A stretch of DNA of 64,000 nt from Amphirosellinia nigrospora (taxonomy: Eukaryota > Ascomycota > Sordariomycetes > Xylariales > Xylariaceae), in contig SCHM01000003.1 in assembly GCA_004123355.1 (NCBI GenBank), positions 2,170,001 to 2,234,000 of the forward strand, read 5' to 3'. The first letter of the stretch is position 1. Each line of letters starts with the position of its first letter. The translations under genes were made by a program, and so were the position numbers. Shown piece after piece: positions 25,422 through 36,460 of this stretch. The notes under the pieces are model-generated. The model saw only the letters and a program-made list of their open reading frames with translations, made no database searches and had not been told where the DNA came from.

Positions 25422-27046
25422 GGCTTAGGAAAGGCGCTGCATCGTACTCATGTGCTCGAAAGGACATCATATCTAGGACTAATAAGTAATGTCTTTCCAT
25501 GAGCTATGACAAATAATGGTCTATGTCTAATAATCAGTGAGGGAAATCCGCGAATTTATTGCTGAAGACTGTCACACTTACAATCCCCCAATCTGAGTAG
25601 TTCCTACGAGATAACGATGAGGGAAATGTTAGGTATACTAATCCCTTACAGCGTTGAAATTACTGCCCTCAATCTACTCACCACTACTAGTCGTTGGCAG
25701 CAATGGGCCAGATCTCATTCGGCGCCCTGCAGAATACGGCATCACACAAGCACCATCAAAATGATGTTCGCACAGCTAACCCGGTAGGTAGTATTGTGGT
25801 GGGTCTCTTGTGGAGGGTTGAACTCGGGATCTCATCTTGCAGATACAAATAGATCTAGACTAAGGCTAGCGAAAGCGGAACGATGGCTGGCATCCGTTCG
25901 CCATCAACGGGCTAATGGGAAGGTGCTTCTAACGGCATGCCGCAGCCCGACGGGCCGAACACTGGGCGGCGGTCGCTCGGAGGAGGGCATAGTGATGGAG
26001 CGGTATACGTTTCGGCCGCCTTCGTTTAGGAAGGCTTGCCCCCTCCCTTAGCCGTCATGTTGCCTCAAACGCGTGATGGCCAAGACGAATTGGTGATCCT
26101 TGCTGGTCACAATTGAAGATGCTGTGTTCGTTTTGTCAGACAACGGCATCCGTCATTGTGTTGCAGACAGACCGCCGGGAGTGTGCAGGGCATGTGGAAG
26201 CCTGAGCGGCCTCGTAATGCGTCGCCCGGCAGCACTGCTGCATAGTCTTGCCGGATCTGACCAGTCATGGCTGTTGTGATACTTGCATAGGGGATCGAGA
26301 TGACGGAACCCCCATTCAAAGAATATGTCATGATGGCACTCGAGAGATCGATCGTGATTGCCCTGGCGCTCTCATAGAAAGATGAATTATTATGTGCTGC
26401 CGTGAGACGACACTAGATGATGGCTGTAGTAGCTGTTGTTGCGGAGGGTTGCCAGACACTAAGACTCCTGTATGGAAATGGGTTGGTATATCATTCATGT
26501 CTGAACGCCCTCAACACTTTGGCCTGGTCTAGTCCATGTGTAAGAAGATATAAGGGAATTGGAAAAAGGGAAGTGGGAGTCCAAGGCGCTGGTCCATTGT
26601 TCTCCACCTCAGAGAGAGGAGCGGAGGCCTAGTCGTGCTGGTAAGTGCCATTCAGGCAGCTGTCCCTCCTATAGTAAAGCGAAAGGCAACCTAAGGTAGT
26701 AAACTCAACATATGCTTCACCTGGCAGGTACTACTTTGGGCAAGTTCCCTACCTCAAGGAACGATAATTAGATAATCAGATGGGGACGTGCACGTACCTC
26801 AGGTATGGGTTGATGCCTGCACTTAGCTGGAACCCATTATTAGACACCTTTATTAGCCAATCATGACCAAGAACAGGCTCCAACGCCCAAGCCACATTTA
26901 ATCAGCCTCCAAAAGACATTCATCTTTCCTTAGGTAATTTGTTAAACACCTTCTCCTACAACCAACTTCAGCATCACTTAACATTGACCGTCACATACCA
27001 CTGATCTGCCTGTGTCTGTGTCTGACCCGTATTCCTGTACCAGAGT
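25422..27046. promoter_or_regulatory. Intergenic and upstream region of the ArfGAP gene
   Basis: No supportable gene. The last 300 bases before 27047 include CT-rich and AT-rich stretches expected of a fungal promoter and 5' leader. Open frames at 25794-26051 and 26417-26632 on the plus strand have no recognisable product. Confidence 0.4.
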
Positions 27047-28803
27047 ATGTCTCGGCGGCCACCTAATCCTGCTGCCGAAAGGGCAGCCCAGAACACGCAG
27101 ACGATCAAGAGCCTTTTGAAGCTGGAGCCCAACAAAGTATGCGCCGACTGCAAGCGAAACAAACGTGAGTCGCCTGCCGCTACTCGACCGACACCTGTGT
27201 CTCCATTTACTGACCCTTGTGCTGCGACATCCAGACCCGCGATGGGCTAGTTGGAACCTCGGCATATTCATCTGCATTCGCTGCTCCGGAATCCATCGCG
27301 GCATGGGCACACATATCTCGCGCGTCAAGTCGGTCGATCTGGACTCCTGGACAGACGAGCAGCTGCAAAGCGTGCTCAACTGGGGAAATGCGCGCGCGAA
27401 CAAATACTGGGAGTCTAAATTGGCCGCCGGTCATGTGCCGTCAGAAGCTAAGATTGAGAATTTCATAAGGACCAAATACGAACTCAAGCGGTGGGCCATG
27501 GATGGGCCTATGCCCAACCCCGCTGACCTAGATGTCGAAGGAGACGACGAAGTACCTCTCAGTATCGTCAAGGAAAAACAGACTATTGAGCGGAAAGTGT
27601 CGCTGCGCAAGCCGCCAGTCGCAGAAGCCACAAGCTCCCGGGGGCACCACAAGGAGATCTCATTGGTGGCAGTGATATTCCTCCAAGAGCCAACACGGCC
27701 GGCCCTCCTTCTCACCACCAAGTGCCACCCAAAGCTTCGCCTGCCCCTCCAAAGACCGCAAACCCGAAAGACTCGCTCTTGGGCCTTGATTTCCTGGGCG
27801 AAACACCTGCCGCACCCCCTAGGCCTGCCAGCACGACTGGTACAGGGGGCATGGGAGGCCAGTCCAGGCCAGACCTTAAACAATCCATTCTGTCGTTGTA
27901 CGCGTCTGCGCCACGACCACAACAGCAGACTCAGCAGTTAGGACACACATCTACCGGGTCGTTTGGCGGATTTGGGTCAATGCAATCACCACCCCCTTTG
28001 CAGTCGCCTACCGCAGCACATCAGCACCAAGCCTCTGCCAGCGGGGGTTTAATGATGCCTTCGCAAGCCTAAGCTTCGGACATACGGCCTCGCCGAAGAG
28101 CCCGCCGAGAGATGCTTTTGCCGGGTTGACAAGCATGTCGAGCAACCGGTCTACACCCCAACCTACGAGCTCCGCTTTTTCAAGCCTTAGTGGCGGTGGC
28201 TTCTTTGACAGAAACCCGCCCAACCACAGCGCGGCATCAACAGAACCCATCAGCAACCCAGCAGATAATTTTGGTGCCTTCAGCTCTGCTGGCACGTCTG
28301 CCAAACCTGCCCAGCCTTCGTCCTCCGGCCTAGGGATCTATTTGATTGGTCAAGCCCTACTCAACCGGCCGTGGTGGCACCAGCGGCGTCCAGACCGGCG
28401 CCATCTTCCGCCTCAAACTCGGTTTTCAACCTCTCAGCAACGACGACCAAGCCAACCACGGCACCTTCAGCTGCCATTGGGACATCCGATGCGTGTGGGG
28501 GAATGCGTGGGGCAATTCCGGGCCTACCCCTCCGGCGGTCCAAAGAGCCCGGCGATCCCTAAGCCTCCCGTGGTGAGCGCCAGCGACGACTTCGGCGGCG
28601 GGCAGTAGTACGGGCGGGTCATTCGCCACTCAAAGCATAGTGCCTGGCGCATCTGGTGGATTCGCGCCTGCACCCAAGGTCGCAGCGGACGAGGAATTTG
28701 GCGGCTGGACGAGTAGTACGGCGTGGCTACGAACAACAACGGATCCGCAAAGCCTGCTGGCGGGTTTGGGAATGACGATCTCTTCTCCAATGTCTGGGAG
28801 TAG
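27047..28803 (+). CDS. AGE2: ArfGAP protein, Age2-like
   Basis: GTPase-activating protein for Arf at the Golgi/endosome. Start MSRRPPNPAAERAAQ at 27047. A 70-nt intron (27165-27234) lies inside the zinc finger: CADC before it and CIRC after it give the C-X2-C...C-X2-C zinc site. The catalytic arginine sits in CSGIHRGMG, followed by THISRVKSVDLDSW and WESKLAAGHVPSEAKIENFIRTKY. The rest is a long, low-complexity Ser/Ala/Pro/Gly tail. It keeps family-like segments such as DSLLGLDFLG, DAFAGLTSM, GDLFDWSSP, EEFGGWTSS and the C-terminal DDLFSNVWE before the stop at 28801. The tail is cut by about five single-base frame changes. Three lie in G runs (27640-27644, 28043-28047 and 28333-28335), and one extra base in each restores the expected sequence. 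Age2 is chosen over Gcs1/Glo3 by the tail and finger context. Confidence 0.87.
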
Positions 28804-29506
28804 GATGTCCAAGCAGAGAAACCCAGGTGACGATGGGCTACGATACGGGATGTTACTCGGTCATTACCATGACTGAGGTAGTAAACATCGCGATTGCACC
28901 TCGAATATTCCCATTCGCCTGCAAATGGCGTTGATGATGCTATCGGAGATGACATATGCCAACCACAAGATCAAATGATGAATGACAGAAGCCGCTTAGG
29001 ATGAGATAGAATCGTGCCTTTGATATGGCTACGTCATACCATACCATACCATAACCGTACATATAATTCAAATATTACGACTTGAAAAGAAATAACGCCT
29101 ATGCTATGCTATATTGTTTCAAGCATCCATAACTTTCTTATGCGACTCGACTACTGTGTGCCTTTGTCCTAAAGAACCGTCTACGACTCGAGACTTAAAC
29201 TACCTGCTAGCCCCTATGATACCATGAACCCAGTAGTCGCAAATTCCTAACTCACGAAACGTGAAATCGCCCTTTGCAATTCAAAGTCCAGTCCATTTTG
29301 TCCTTGTCCTCTAACCCAAACACTGGGGTATACCCATGTGTGCATGTCAGTTCGTTCGCCCGACACCATTCATCGTCAAGATCCTGGGCAATGCACTCAT
29401 GATTGCGTGCGCCTCGAGTCTTCTGATAATTCGTTTCCGTGGTGCTTTCCCACGGTTATCGATGGATGAAGAGATTCGTCTGATCTATATGTGTATACGA
29501 TGCGCG
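28804..29506. other. Convergent intergenic region
   Basis: Holds the 3' untranslated regions of the ArfGAP (+) and SFT1 (-) genes. A short ATACC repeat is at 29036-29053. No gene is supported; the open frame at 29336-29578 overlaps the SFT1 3' end on the other strand and is a shadow. Confidence 0.45.
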
Positions 29507-29950
29507 CTAGTACGCTGCTATTTCGTTGTCGTCGTTGTTGGTACATTTTTCCGATTTGCGCTTTCGGGCTCTGTTTAGAATATCCATTTCGCGGTAATAG
29601 AGCACGAGGAACACGCCGATCACGATCCCCGATAGTTTGAAGATGGCGACCTTGTTCCCCGCCGCGGCCATGCGCCTAGGCGCCCCGCGAGCCCTTGAGT
29701 TGTGTCGACATGGAGGAGAATGTGTCGGACTTTTGGGGAGTTTGTTGGTTAGCTCATAACTCGAGGGCATGTCGTTTGTTAAGTGAAGGGTGGAAGGTAT
29801 GAGAGGGAAAATGTACTGTGTTGTCGATTACGTCTTGCGCCGCGCATTGTCGTATATGTCGACCGTCACGCCGCGTAGCGACGATACCTTTGCTGATAAT
29901 TCCTCCAGCCGCGCATTATTCTGGCGCTCGCGCTCGTAAGCCTCGGACAT
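29507..29950 (-). CDS. SFT1: Golgi SNARE, Sft1-like
   Basis: Small tail-anchored SNARE for retrograde and intra-Golgi membrane fusion. Exon 1 starts MSEAYERERQNNARLEELS (29950) and continues SLRGVTVDIYDNARRKT, then VIDNT after a one-base frame adjustment near 29831. An intron ends at 29730. The next exon encodes SDTFSSMSTQLKGSRG, the second half of the SNARE helix. After another frame change near 29680 it reads RRMAAAGNKVAIFKLSGIVIGVFLVLYY, the juxtamembrane region and the C-terminal membrane anchor. The open frame then adds about 30 residues beyond the anchor, longer than usual, so the true stop may be upstream. Bet1 is the alternative name; the ALRGVTVDIYDNAR-type core favours Sft1. It is divergent from LSB3 and convergent with the ArfGAP gene. 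Confidence 0.8.
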
Positions 29951-30894
29951 CTCGGCAGGTTTGGGGTGTTGTGTTGTGTTGTGTTGGTTAATATGGGCTT
30001 GAGGCTATGGCCTTCGCTCTAGTCGAATAGTTGGGTTTGGAAGGCCAGTCGAGGTATCGTGATTTCTATCGCAAACTGGATTCTACAGAAATGAATGTAC
30101 GCGCCAATATGTCTTTCGTGGTGATGTAGTTTCGTGTTATGCACTCGTACGTAGGTGGACTGTTCGTGCTTGTTTCGTCAAAGGGATCTCGTAAGTGACA
30201 GTGGTTGGTTGGCTGGCTAGTTCAGGGCCCGTCGCATCCCCAGAAGAGCAGAAAAGGAGTTGATGGATGTAACTATGTAGATGACGCAGCTGTGTGGCTC
30301 GTGGCGTGAGACCCTGAAACTGCGCCACAGCTCTTGCACCCAACCCCACATTTATGGTGGGGGTGGTAGTAGGTAGCAGCTGCCTGTGGTTAAGACGCAT
30401 AGTTCGTGTCGCTGACGACAACTTTGTCGCCCGATTCACATACTGTTCATGACCCGAAGGAAAACCTATATCTTTTATTTACGACGTTATTTTCCGACAC
30501 TCACTCCCCAATTTGTATATTCATATTTGGCATTTCTTTAGTGCTACTGCCTGCTATCAAAAATAATAGTTAATGCTATAAAATCAAATTCCTCTCAACA
30601 GATTCAAGAAGATAGTACTACATCATTCCAAATCCCGCCTGGCGGCCTCCATAACCCCGTCCCGCAATTCGCCCACCACTGCATCTCGCGATACCACCGC
30701 AAGCTTGGGCGGCTAGTCTAGCTAACTTATAACTGCCTACCGGACCTGACGCACCTGACATAATACCTGCATAATCCCGTCTGCGCTTTAATCACTGCAG
30801 TTTGGTTGCGCTCCTTGTTCCAGTGCCTCCTGTTAATCCCGACGAACCAACGAACCAACGAGCGACCGACCGACTGACCGGATCTATCATTAAC
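29951..30894. promoter_or_regulatory. Divergent promoter region between SFT1 and LSB3
   Basis: About 0.95 kb between two genes read in opposite directions. It includes a GTGTT pentamer run (29968-29985) just upstream of SFT1 and a pentamer-like CGAACCAA/CGACCGAC stretch (30841-30880) just before the LSB3 start. AT-rich DNA lies in the middle (30470-30620). No open frame with a recognisable product. Confidence 0.5.
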
Positions 30895-32298
30895 ATGGGT
30901 ATCAACAACCCTCTTCCGTCGTCACTGGCGTGTAAGTGCTTCCTTCCGTTCTATCCGTCCTGACCGCCGCCTCTGCTCCGTTCTGCTAAGCTATGCGACG
31001 CGCAACACCTCCAAGCTGCTGTTTTAATGCTAATATCGCTGTGCGAGAATAGCGGAATGCAAGAAATGCGGCAAGATCTTGACTTCCTTCGTCGACCCGC
31101 GGCAAGCTTTCAGTCCTGACAAGATCATTCCTCCTCACATTCTCGGCAATGCCAAGGTAAGCCAGCACCGCCGTGACCATGTTTCCTTGTTGCGATTGAG
31201 AAGGCTAACTGAGTACTGTCGCTAGGGCCTTGCGATCCTTACAGTCCTCAAAGCCGGTTTTCTTGGCTCCGCGCGTTTCGGTTCCGGTCTTGTCGTAGCC
31301 CGCCTCCCTGACGGCAGTTGGTCCGCGCCCTCGGCCATTGTCACTGCCGGCGGGTTTGGTGGCCAGATTGGGTTCGAATTGACCGATTTCGTCTTCGTCC
31401 TCAACGATGCCAGCGCCGTTAAAACTTTCTCACAACAAGGCTCCATCACCCTCGGTGGAAACGTCTCCATAGCAGCTGGCCCAGTCGGCCGAAATGCTGA
31501 GGCTGCCGGTGCAGCCTCTCTCAAAAGTGTCGCTGGTATCTTCAGCTACAGTAAGACCAAGGGCTTGTTCGCTGGTGTGTCGCTCGAGGGTTCCGCCATC
31601 GTAGAGCGGAGAGACGCAAATGAGAAACTATACGGTCAACGTTTGACCGCTCAGCAACTCCTCACCGGCGCAGTTAGACCGCCTTCCGCGGCTGCGCCCC
31701 TACTAAACGTACTAAACTCCAGGATCTTCAATGGTACACGGCAAGGCGCTCAGGAGGATGTCATGTACAATGATGTCCCAGTGTATGACGACCGGCACGA
31801 CGACGTGGTATGGAATGGTCAGCGTGGCAACGCATACGGTGAAGGTCAGATGAACTCACCTAAGAGATCAAATACATGGCAAGATGACGTGTACGACCGG
31901 CCGGGTAGCGGTGGAATTGGTCGGTCAAATACTATGGGATCGAGAGGAGCAGACGACGACTATGTCTATCGCGACAGACCATCAGCGGCCCAATCTTCGG
32001 GGCCAACCAGACCTGCGGCCCCGAAGCCGAACTTTGCGAGCAAACAGGCCCTTTTAAAAAAGAACGAGGCTGTTGCACTGTTCACCTTTGAGGCCGATCA
32101 GCCGGGCGACCTAGGTTTTAAGAAAGGTGACATCATCACGGTGCTGAAGAAAACGGAGAGCGATAACGACTGGTGGTAAGTAAACTTGAACTGGAGAACG
32201 ATCGCTTGTATCTGGCATTACTAACAACACATAGGACGGGCATGATTGGCTCGAGACACGGTGTATTCCCAAGTAACTATGTCAAGATGACAGAGTAA
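30895..32298 (+). CDS. LSB3: SYLF and SH3 domain protein Lsb3/Ysc84
   Basis: Actin- and phosphoinositide-binding protein of cortical actin patches, acting in endocytosis. Four exons: 30895-30931, 31053-31156, 31226-32175 and 32235-32298, with clean GT-AG introns. It starts MGINNPLPSSLASECKKCG. The SYLF domain covers about residues 30-220 with FSPDKIIPPHILGNAKG, GFLGSARFGSGLVVARL, GFGGQIGFELTDFVFVLN, KTFSQQGSITLGGNVS, AAGPVGRNAEA and YSKTKGLFAGVSLEG. A Pro/Ser/Asp-rich linker follows. The C-terminal SH3 domain has ALFTFEADQPGDLGFKKGD, the conserved WW pair split by the last intron, and GVFPSNYVKMTE. The reading frame is intact throughout, unlike several neighbours. It faces SFT1 across a shared upstream region. 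Confidence 0.96.
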
Positions 32299-35200
32299 AA
32301 CGACAGCTCGACGGCCGCATTAAAAACCAATCCGGTGATATACAGATATCGGGGCAGTTTGAGGTTAGGAGAAAAAGCCATGATTTAGGGTGACTTGAAC
32401 ACGGAGCGATAATAGCCCGACACTGGCTGGTTTTACGGACACATTCTTGCAAGAGTCGTTGCTGCGTTTAGTTGGAAGCACGACGACCAGTGCACTTGGA
32501 CAGAAACTGTCCTAGGATGGGTATGGTACGGTTAATATGGATTACCTAAGTTTACTAGATAGATGTTCAGTACCCGTCCACGTCTTTTCCATGATACCTG
32601 ATACTTTTTGGTTTTTTTGCTTCAACTGTCTCCGCCAATCTTTGTGCTCTGTTGTCTGGGATATTACGCCGTATATGCACACTTAAGTAATCTTTAGATT
32701 CTAAACTGAAAATGCGTTATGTGCTGAGTCACTCTCATGTTGGGATTTCGCTATGCTGTTGTCGCTACACTTGTGTATATCGTAATAAATTCACGCTCGT
32801 CTCACCGCACGACCGGTACGTATACCCTAGACTCGAAGGTATCGTATACACCGTCATGGCAACATGGGCGCCACGGATGCTACCTATCGGCTGAAATTAA
32901 CCTTGCGCATATTAATTCCCATTACTTGACGTAGACACGTCTCTAGTGCCGGATCGAGGCAGATCGAAGTACCGGGGCTCCGTTCTGAGACACGCTGTTG
33001 GCAGAGATGTCGGTGCTTTGCTGGCCTTACGCGGGGAGGCTATTATATTGTGTGGCTGAGCCACTTTAGTTGCAACTCTTTCAATCGATGTGCCTGCTCA
33101 AAAACAAGCTTTCCCGCTTAGGCGGCCGGGGATGATGGGCATGATGATAGTACCACACGGCAGTTTGAAGTTAGCATATACCGTAAATAGCCTCAGTCCT
33201 CATAGACTGCTCGTAATTCCCAAGACACTCTATGAAGTAGCAGGTACCATAGTCCTTAACTATTGCGCGATGTGGTCATGGTTCTACCCACGCGTTGACA
33301 GCTAACCTCATGATTCTTTTCAATGGGAAATGTTGATTGGGCGTAAGGCCATTCGTTGGGTATCAACTTCTCTGGGTTGCAATGAGGCAGCCACTCCTGA
33401 AGAGACTATGTCAGGTGATTAATAACTGGCTACACTACGGAGTGGCAATAGCAGTGGCAACGTATATAATGGGGTGCTGGGACCCCCTCGTATTCGAGGG
33501 AGTTGAGTAATCAACTCGTCTATCTATTGAGTCTTGATCACCTGGCTATATCACGCCTACCCCGTTTGCGGTATATTCCTACGACCAGTCCGTGCAGCGG
33601 CTATTCGTACTCCTTCGTACTGCAGCCACAGCCTTCATCTACCCTCCTCTGCGTGAGCCTAGCACTACTTGTTTACTCCGCGAGGAGGCCGTCTGGCTCT
33701 CCTCTCATTTACCGTCCAGCTCGGCGGCGAGGACGAACGCCTCCTATCCACAGATTAAGGTCCGCTTGCTAGTGTCTCGGCAAGAGTTTCCGAGTCCAAA
33801 CAAGTGACTTGAAGGCACACGGCTCTGAGCTACGCCCACAAGTCGTCACAGCAGCATTCGGCAATTATTAGTAAAAAATCTATCAATGGAAAATTACTAA
33901 ATGTACATGCCGGCGGTGTGCGCGTCCATACATTCCTTCTCAACCCAAGAACCACACGACCGATTGTGTGTTCGGATTTTTATGAAACAACTGTTGTCTA
34001 TCTTTATCCCACTCCCAGTAGGCATCACTCTGGCTCTCATTCTCAGTTACCGGGTCGCCATAGGTGCGTCTATAACTCTTCGAACAGGTGTCGCGAATCT
34101 TCGGGCGGCGAGTAGTTCGCTTGGTACTCGGTAACGGGGTCAAGAGACGTGATTGTGCCAGTGGCTGCTCGTTGTCTTTGTACAACTCCAGCGCATCATC
34201 ACAACCTCATCACCACCTTCGAACTCGGGTTTGATTCCTACACTCGAAGATACCTCACCACTAGGCAAGCTTCTGCGTCTTGGGTAACTGAGACATGGGC
34301 TTCAGCTTTGTCGTCGGCATCATAGTTTATGGGCAAGATATCACGATTAAACGAGCACGGGGCAACTCTTCCGTGATTACGATCTGACGGTGCACTTAAA
34401 GCAGTTGATGATGAGCTTTGCTCACGCGAGGCAAAAGTTTCTCCACTGATTCTGGTGTAGACGCCGTCGAGCCGGCAATAGGTGCATCTATGTTCTTCAC
34501 ATCTCTGATTTCGGGCCGCAATGGTGTGATTCGTATAGCAAAAGAGCATTCTGGTCGTTTGGCTATGTAGCCGTTGTGATGGTGGCAAGAGGTCGCCGCT
34601 GAAGTGAAAAAGGGCCACCTGCTCGGACTCAAGTATCCCGACGATATATGGAGATCTTCTGGTGCTTTAGGGGCCGGATCATCATCAGCGGGTCTGCTTC
34701 GAATTGGTGTTGGGTGATATGAAGTGGGAGTGGTATTGTTTCTGTCCCGAGCATTGACTTGAAAAGACCGAGGGGGTTGACGGGGTGTGACGGCCGCTTT
34801 CTCGGAATCGGTCGCAGAAGACATAATCTCGTTCCTAAACAATCATACCGTTAGTCCGGCTCTCCTCTAGTTCCTTGAGAAATTCCTGTTGGCTTTAGAG
34901 AAATAAGGTTTCAGATAGAGGCGTCAATTACTTGAAAGAGATGGCATGCTCGTGGCAACAGACAGCGGGGTTGAACATCGGGTACAACGTTCTGGCTCTA
35001 GAGAAAACTCATTGAGGGGTAAGGTGTATGTGAAGTGGCGACTTTCTCCGGCAATTAAATTCGAGATAAATGGACGATACTTTCAACTCTTTTAAATGAT
35101 CATGTTGGGCGAAAAGCTAGAATACAGAAAACCTATCTCCAGCCGGGCACGTCGCAAGACCATGCCACTGCATAGAATACGACCTCTTTCGACCATCACG

Positions 35201-35375
35201 GTCACCATTATCTAAGTGGCTCGAAGCCTTCTCCATGGTCATGGGATAATATTACTTTCGGGCGAAACATGAAAAATTGGGGGTTGGCATATCGCGGCAG
35301 GCTGAGCCAATAATGGCGATCCCATGATCCTTCGCAAGCCTCATATGCAGCACATGCAGAACCCATTGCGCAAGC
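32299..35375. other. Long intergenic stretch
   Basis: It begins with the LSB3 3' untranslated region. The rest has many short open frames but no recognisable product. A stretch from about 33409 (TGTCAGGTGATT, then GTATATAATGG and a GGGACCCCC motif) has an LTR-like look but no paired end with a target duplication. The only longer open frames are those on the minus strand at 34238-34842, listed separately. Confidence 0.4.
34238..34842 (-). CDS. Hypothetical protein, weak
   Basis: Two overlapping minus-strand frames cover this interval. The first starts at about 34822 with MSSATDSEKAAVTPRQPPRS and has a Pro/Ser/Asp-rich, low-complexity head (RSRPADDDPAPKAPEDLH). The other runs on with ARNQRCEEHRCTYCRL and stops at 34238. 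A splice or a single-base change near 34620 could join them. I recognise no domain. The biased composition of the head is more gene-like than the surrounding frames, but this remains speculative. Confidence 0.25.
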
Positions 35376-35435
35376 AATTTCCATTGGCAATTGCCAAACA
35401 ATTGCCAATGGAAATTCCACTCATTGTGGAATTTC
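35376..35435. repeat. Two mutually exclusive perfect hairpins
   Basis: An 18-bp perfect inverted repeat (35376-35393 with 35399-35416) surrounds a 5-base loop CCAAA. The last 6 bases of its right arm also begin the left arm of a second perfect inverted repeat: GAAATTCCAC (35411-35420) and GTGGAATTTC (35426-35435) around TCATT. The two hairpins overlap by 6 bases, so both cannot be fully formed at once. No gene is called here; a decayed inverted-repeat element or a regulatory RNA structure are both possible. Confidence 0.8.
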
Positions 35436-36460
35436 TGTTTCTCCGTCTTATTGCTAGCGAATGCCAATAAAGGATTTGGCGCGGAAAAGTCGGGCACAAC
35501 ACAAGCGGGCTAATGTGAGCTCTCGGCCTTCATTGATGCGACCTGAGCTGAATCAGGACTATTGCATGCAGGAGTGAAACATGACCGACGGATTGAGGAA
35601 AGTAGATGCGAATGCAATATAAATAACACCGAATATTCTTGCTTGTTTTTGGAAATTCCCAAGGAGCAGATTGAGCCTCAAATACATTAACATGGGCTCC
35701 CGACAGCTTTTTCCGTTGTTAGCCCATCTGAGAAATCAAACCTGCGATTGACATGTGGGCGACGACAATACGATTGCTAGTACGGGGAATTCCCACAGTG
35801 ACTCTTATGAGCCCTCCTAGTTGCCTGGTGAGGCGAACAGTCTTTGGAAGAGTGTATCTACGAAAAGCCCAGCACTCGCTACTGCTAGTCTGGATGCCCT
35901 TCGGCGCCAACTGTAAATTCCAGTAGTAGCATACATACATATCAAGCCATATCAAGTCGTCTTAACTATTAGCTTATCCTGGCGAGATTCTGTCCTTATT
36001 GTCTCCCCTTGCCCCCAACCCTCACCGAAGGAGAGAGCCTCGTCTAACCCTACCCTTTCCCTCTTCCTCTTCATTATCTTCTGGGTCTTAACTCTCCTTA
36101 CTAAGTGATTTCCATCTTTTATTTGTACCCCTCCCTAACTCAAGGACTGAGCCTTGTTAAGGTAACATGCCTTAGTGGCTTGCTATTGCCTATGGTCAGG
36201 TGCCTCTAAACCTTGTCGTCATTATCAATTTCACTTCATCAACCTTTGACTTCTGGGTTTCAACAGTACCAAAGTCCTCGTTAATTGTCGATTCTCGATC
36301 GCTCTTTGCTTCCTGAGGGTTAGGGCTCAATATGCGAGGACTTCTATCGTCGAAGTTGCCACTCGTCCACCTACCTACGCCTAGGGCATTAATCTATTAG
36401 ATTCAGGGTATCTCCTGTAAAGTGAGCGCGGTATCAGAATGACTTTGCATCCTAACTTAG
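35436..36460. promoter_or_regulatory. Upstream region of the hypothetical gene at 36461
   Basis: No supportable gene. From about 36000 the sequence becomes pyrimidine-rich (CTCTTCC-like runs at 36050-36120 and 36220-36310), as is common in fungal promoters and long 5' leaders. An upstream exon of the next gene may be hidden here, since its first long exon begins at an acceptor-like CTTAG at 36456-36460. Confidence 0.4.

Noticed and set aside
25316-25516. A possible solo LTR from 25321 to 25511 flanked by AATAA on both sides
   Set aside because: The duplication is a low-complexity AT word, the start TGTAC does not mirror the end TGACA, and no TATA-like or tail features are present. With many TGACA sites examined, one or two such matches are expected by chance.
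25780-25850. tRNA-like T-arm (GGGTTGAACTCGGGATCTC)
   Set aside because: The T stem does not pair on either strand and no D-arm, anticodon arm or acceptor stem can be built around it.
33409-33560. LTR-like look: TGTCAGGTGATT start, GTATATAATGG box and a GGGACCCCC motif
   Set aside because: No CA end with a matching 5-bp duplication could be found, so the boundaries and identity stay unsupported.
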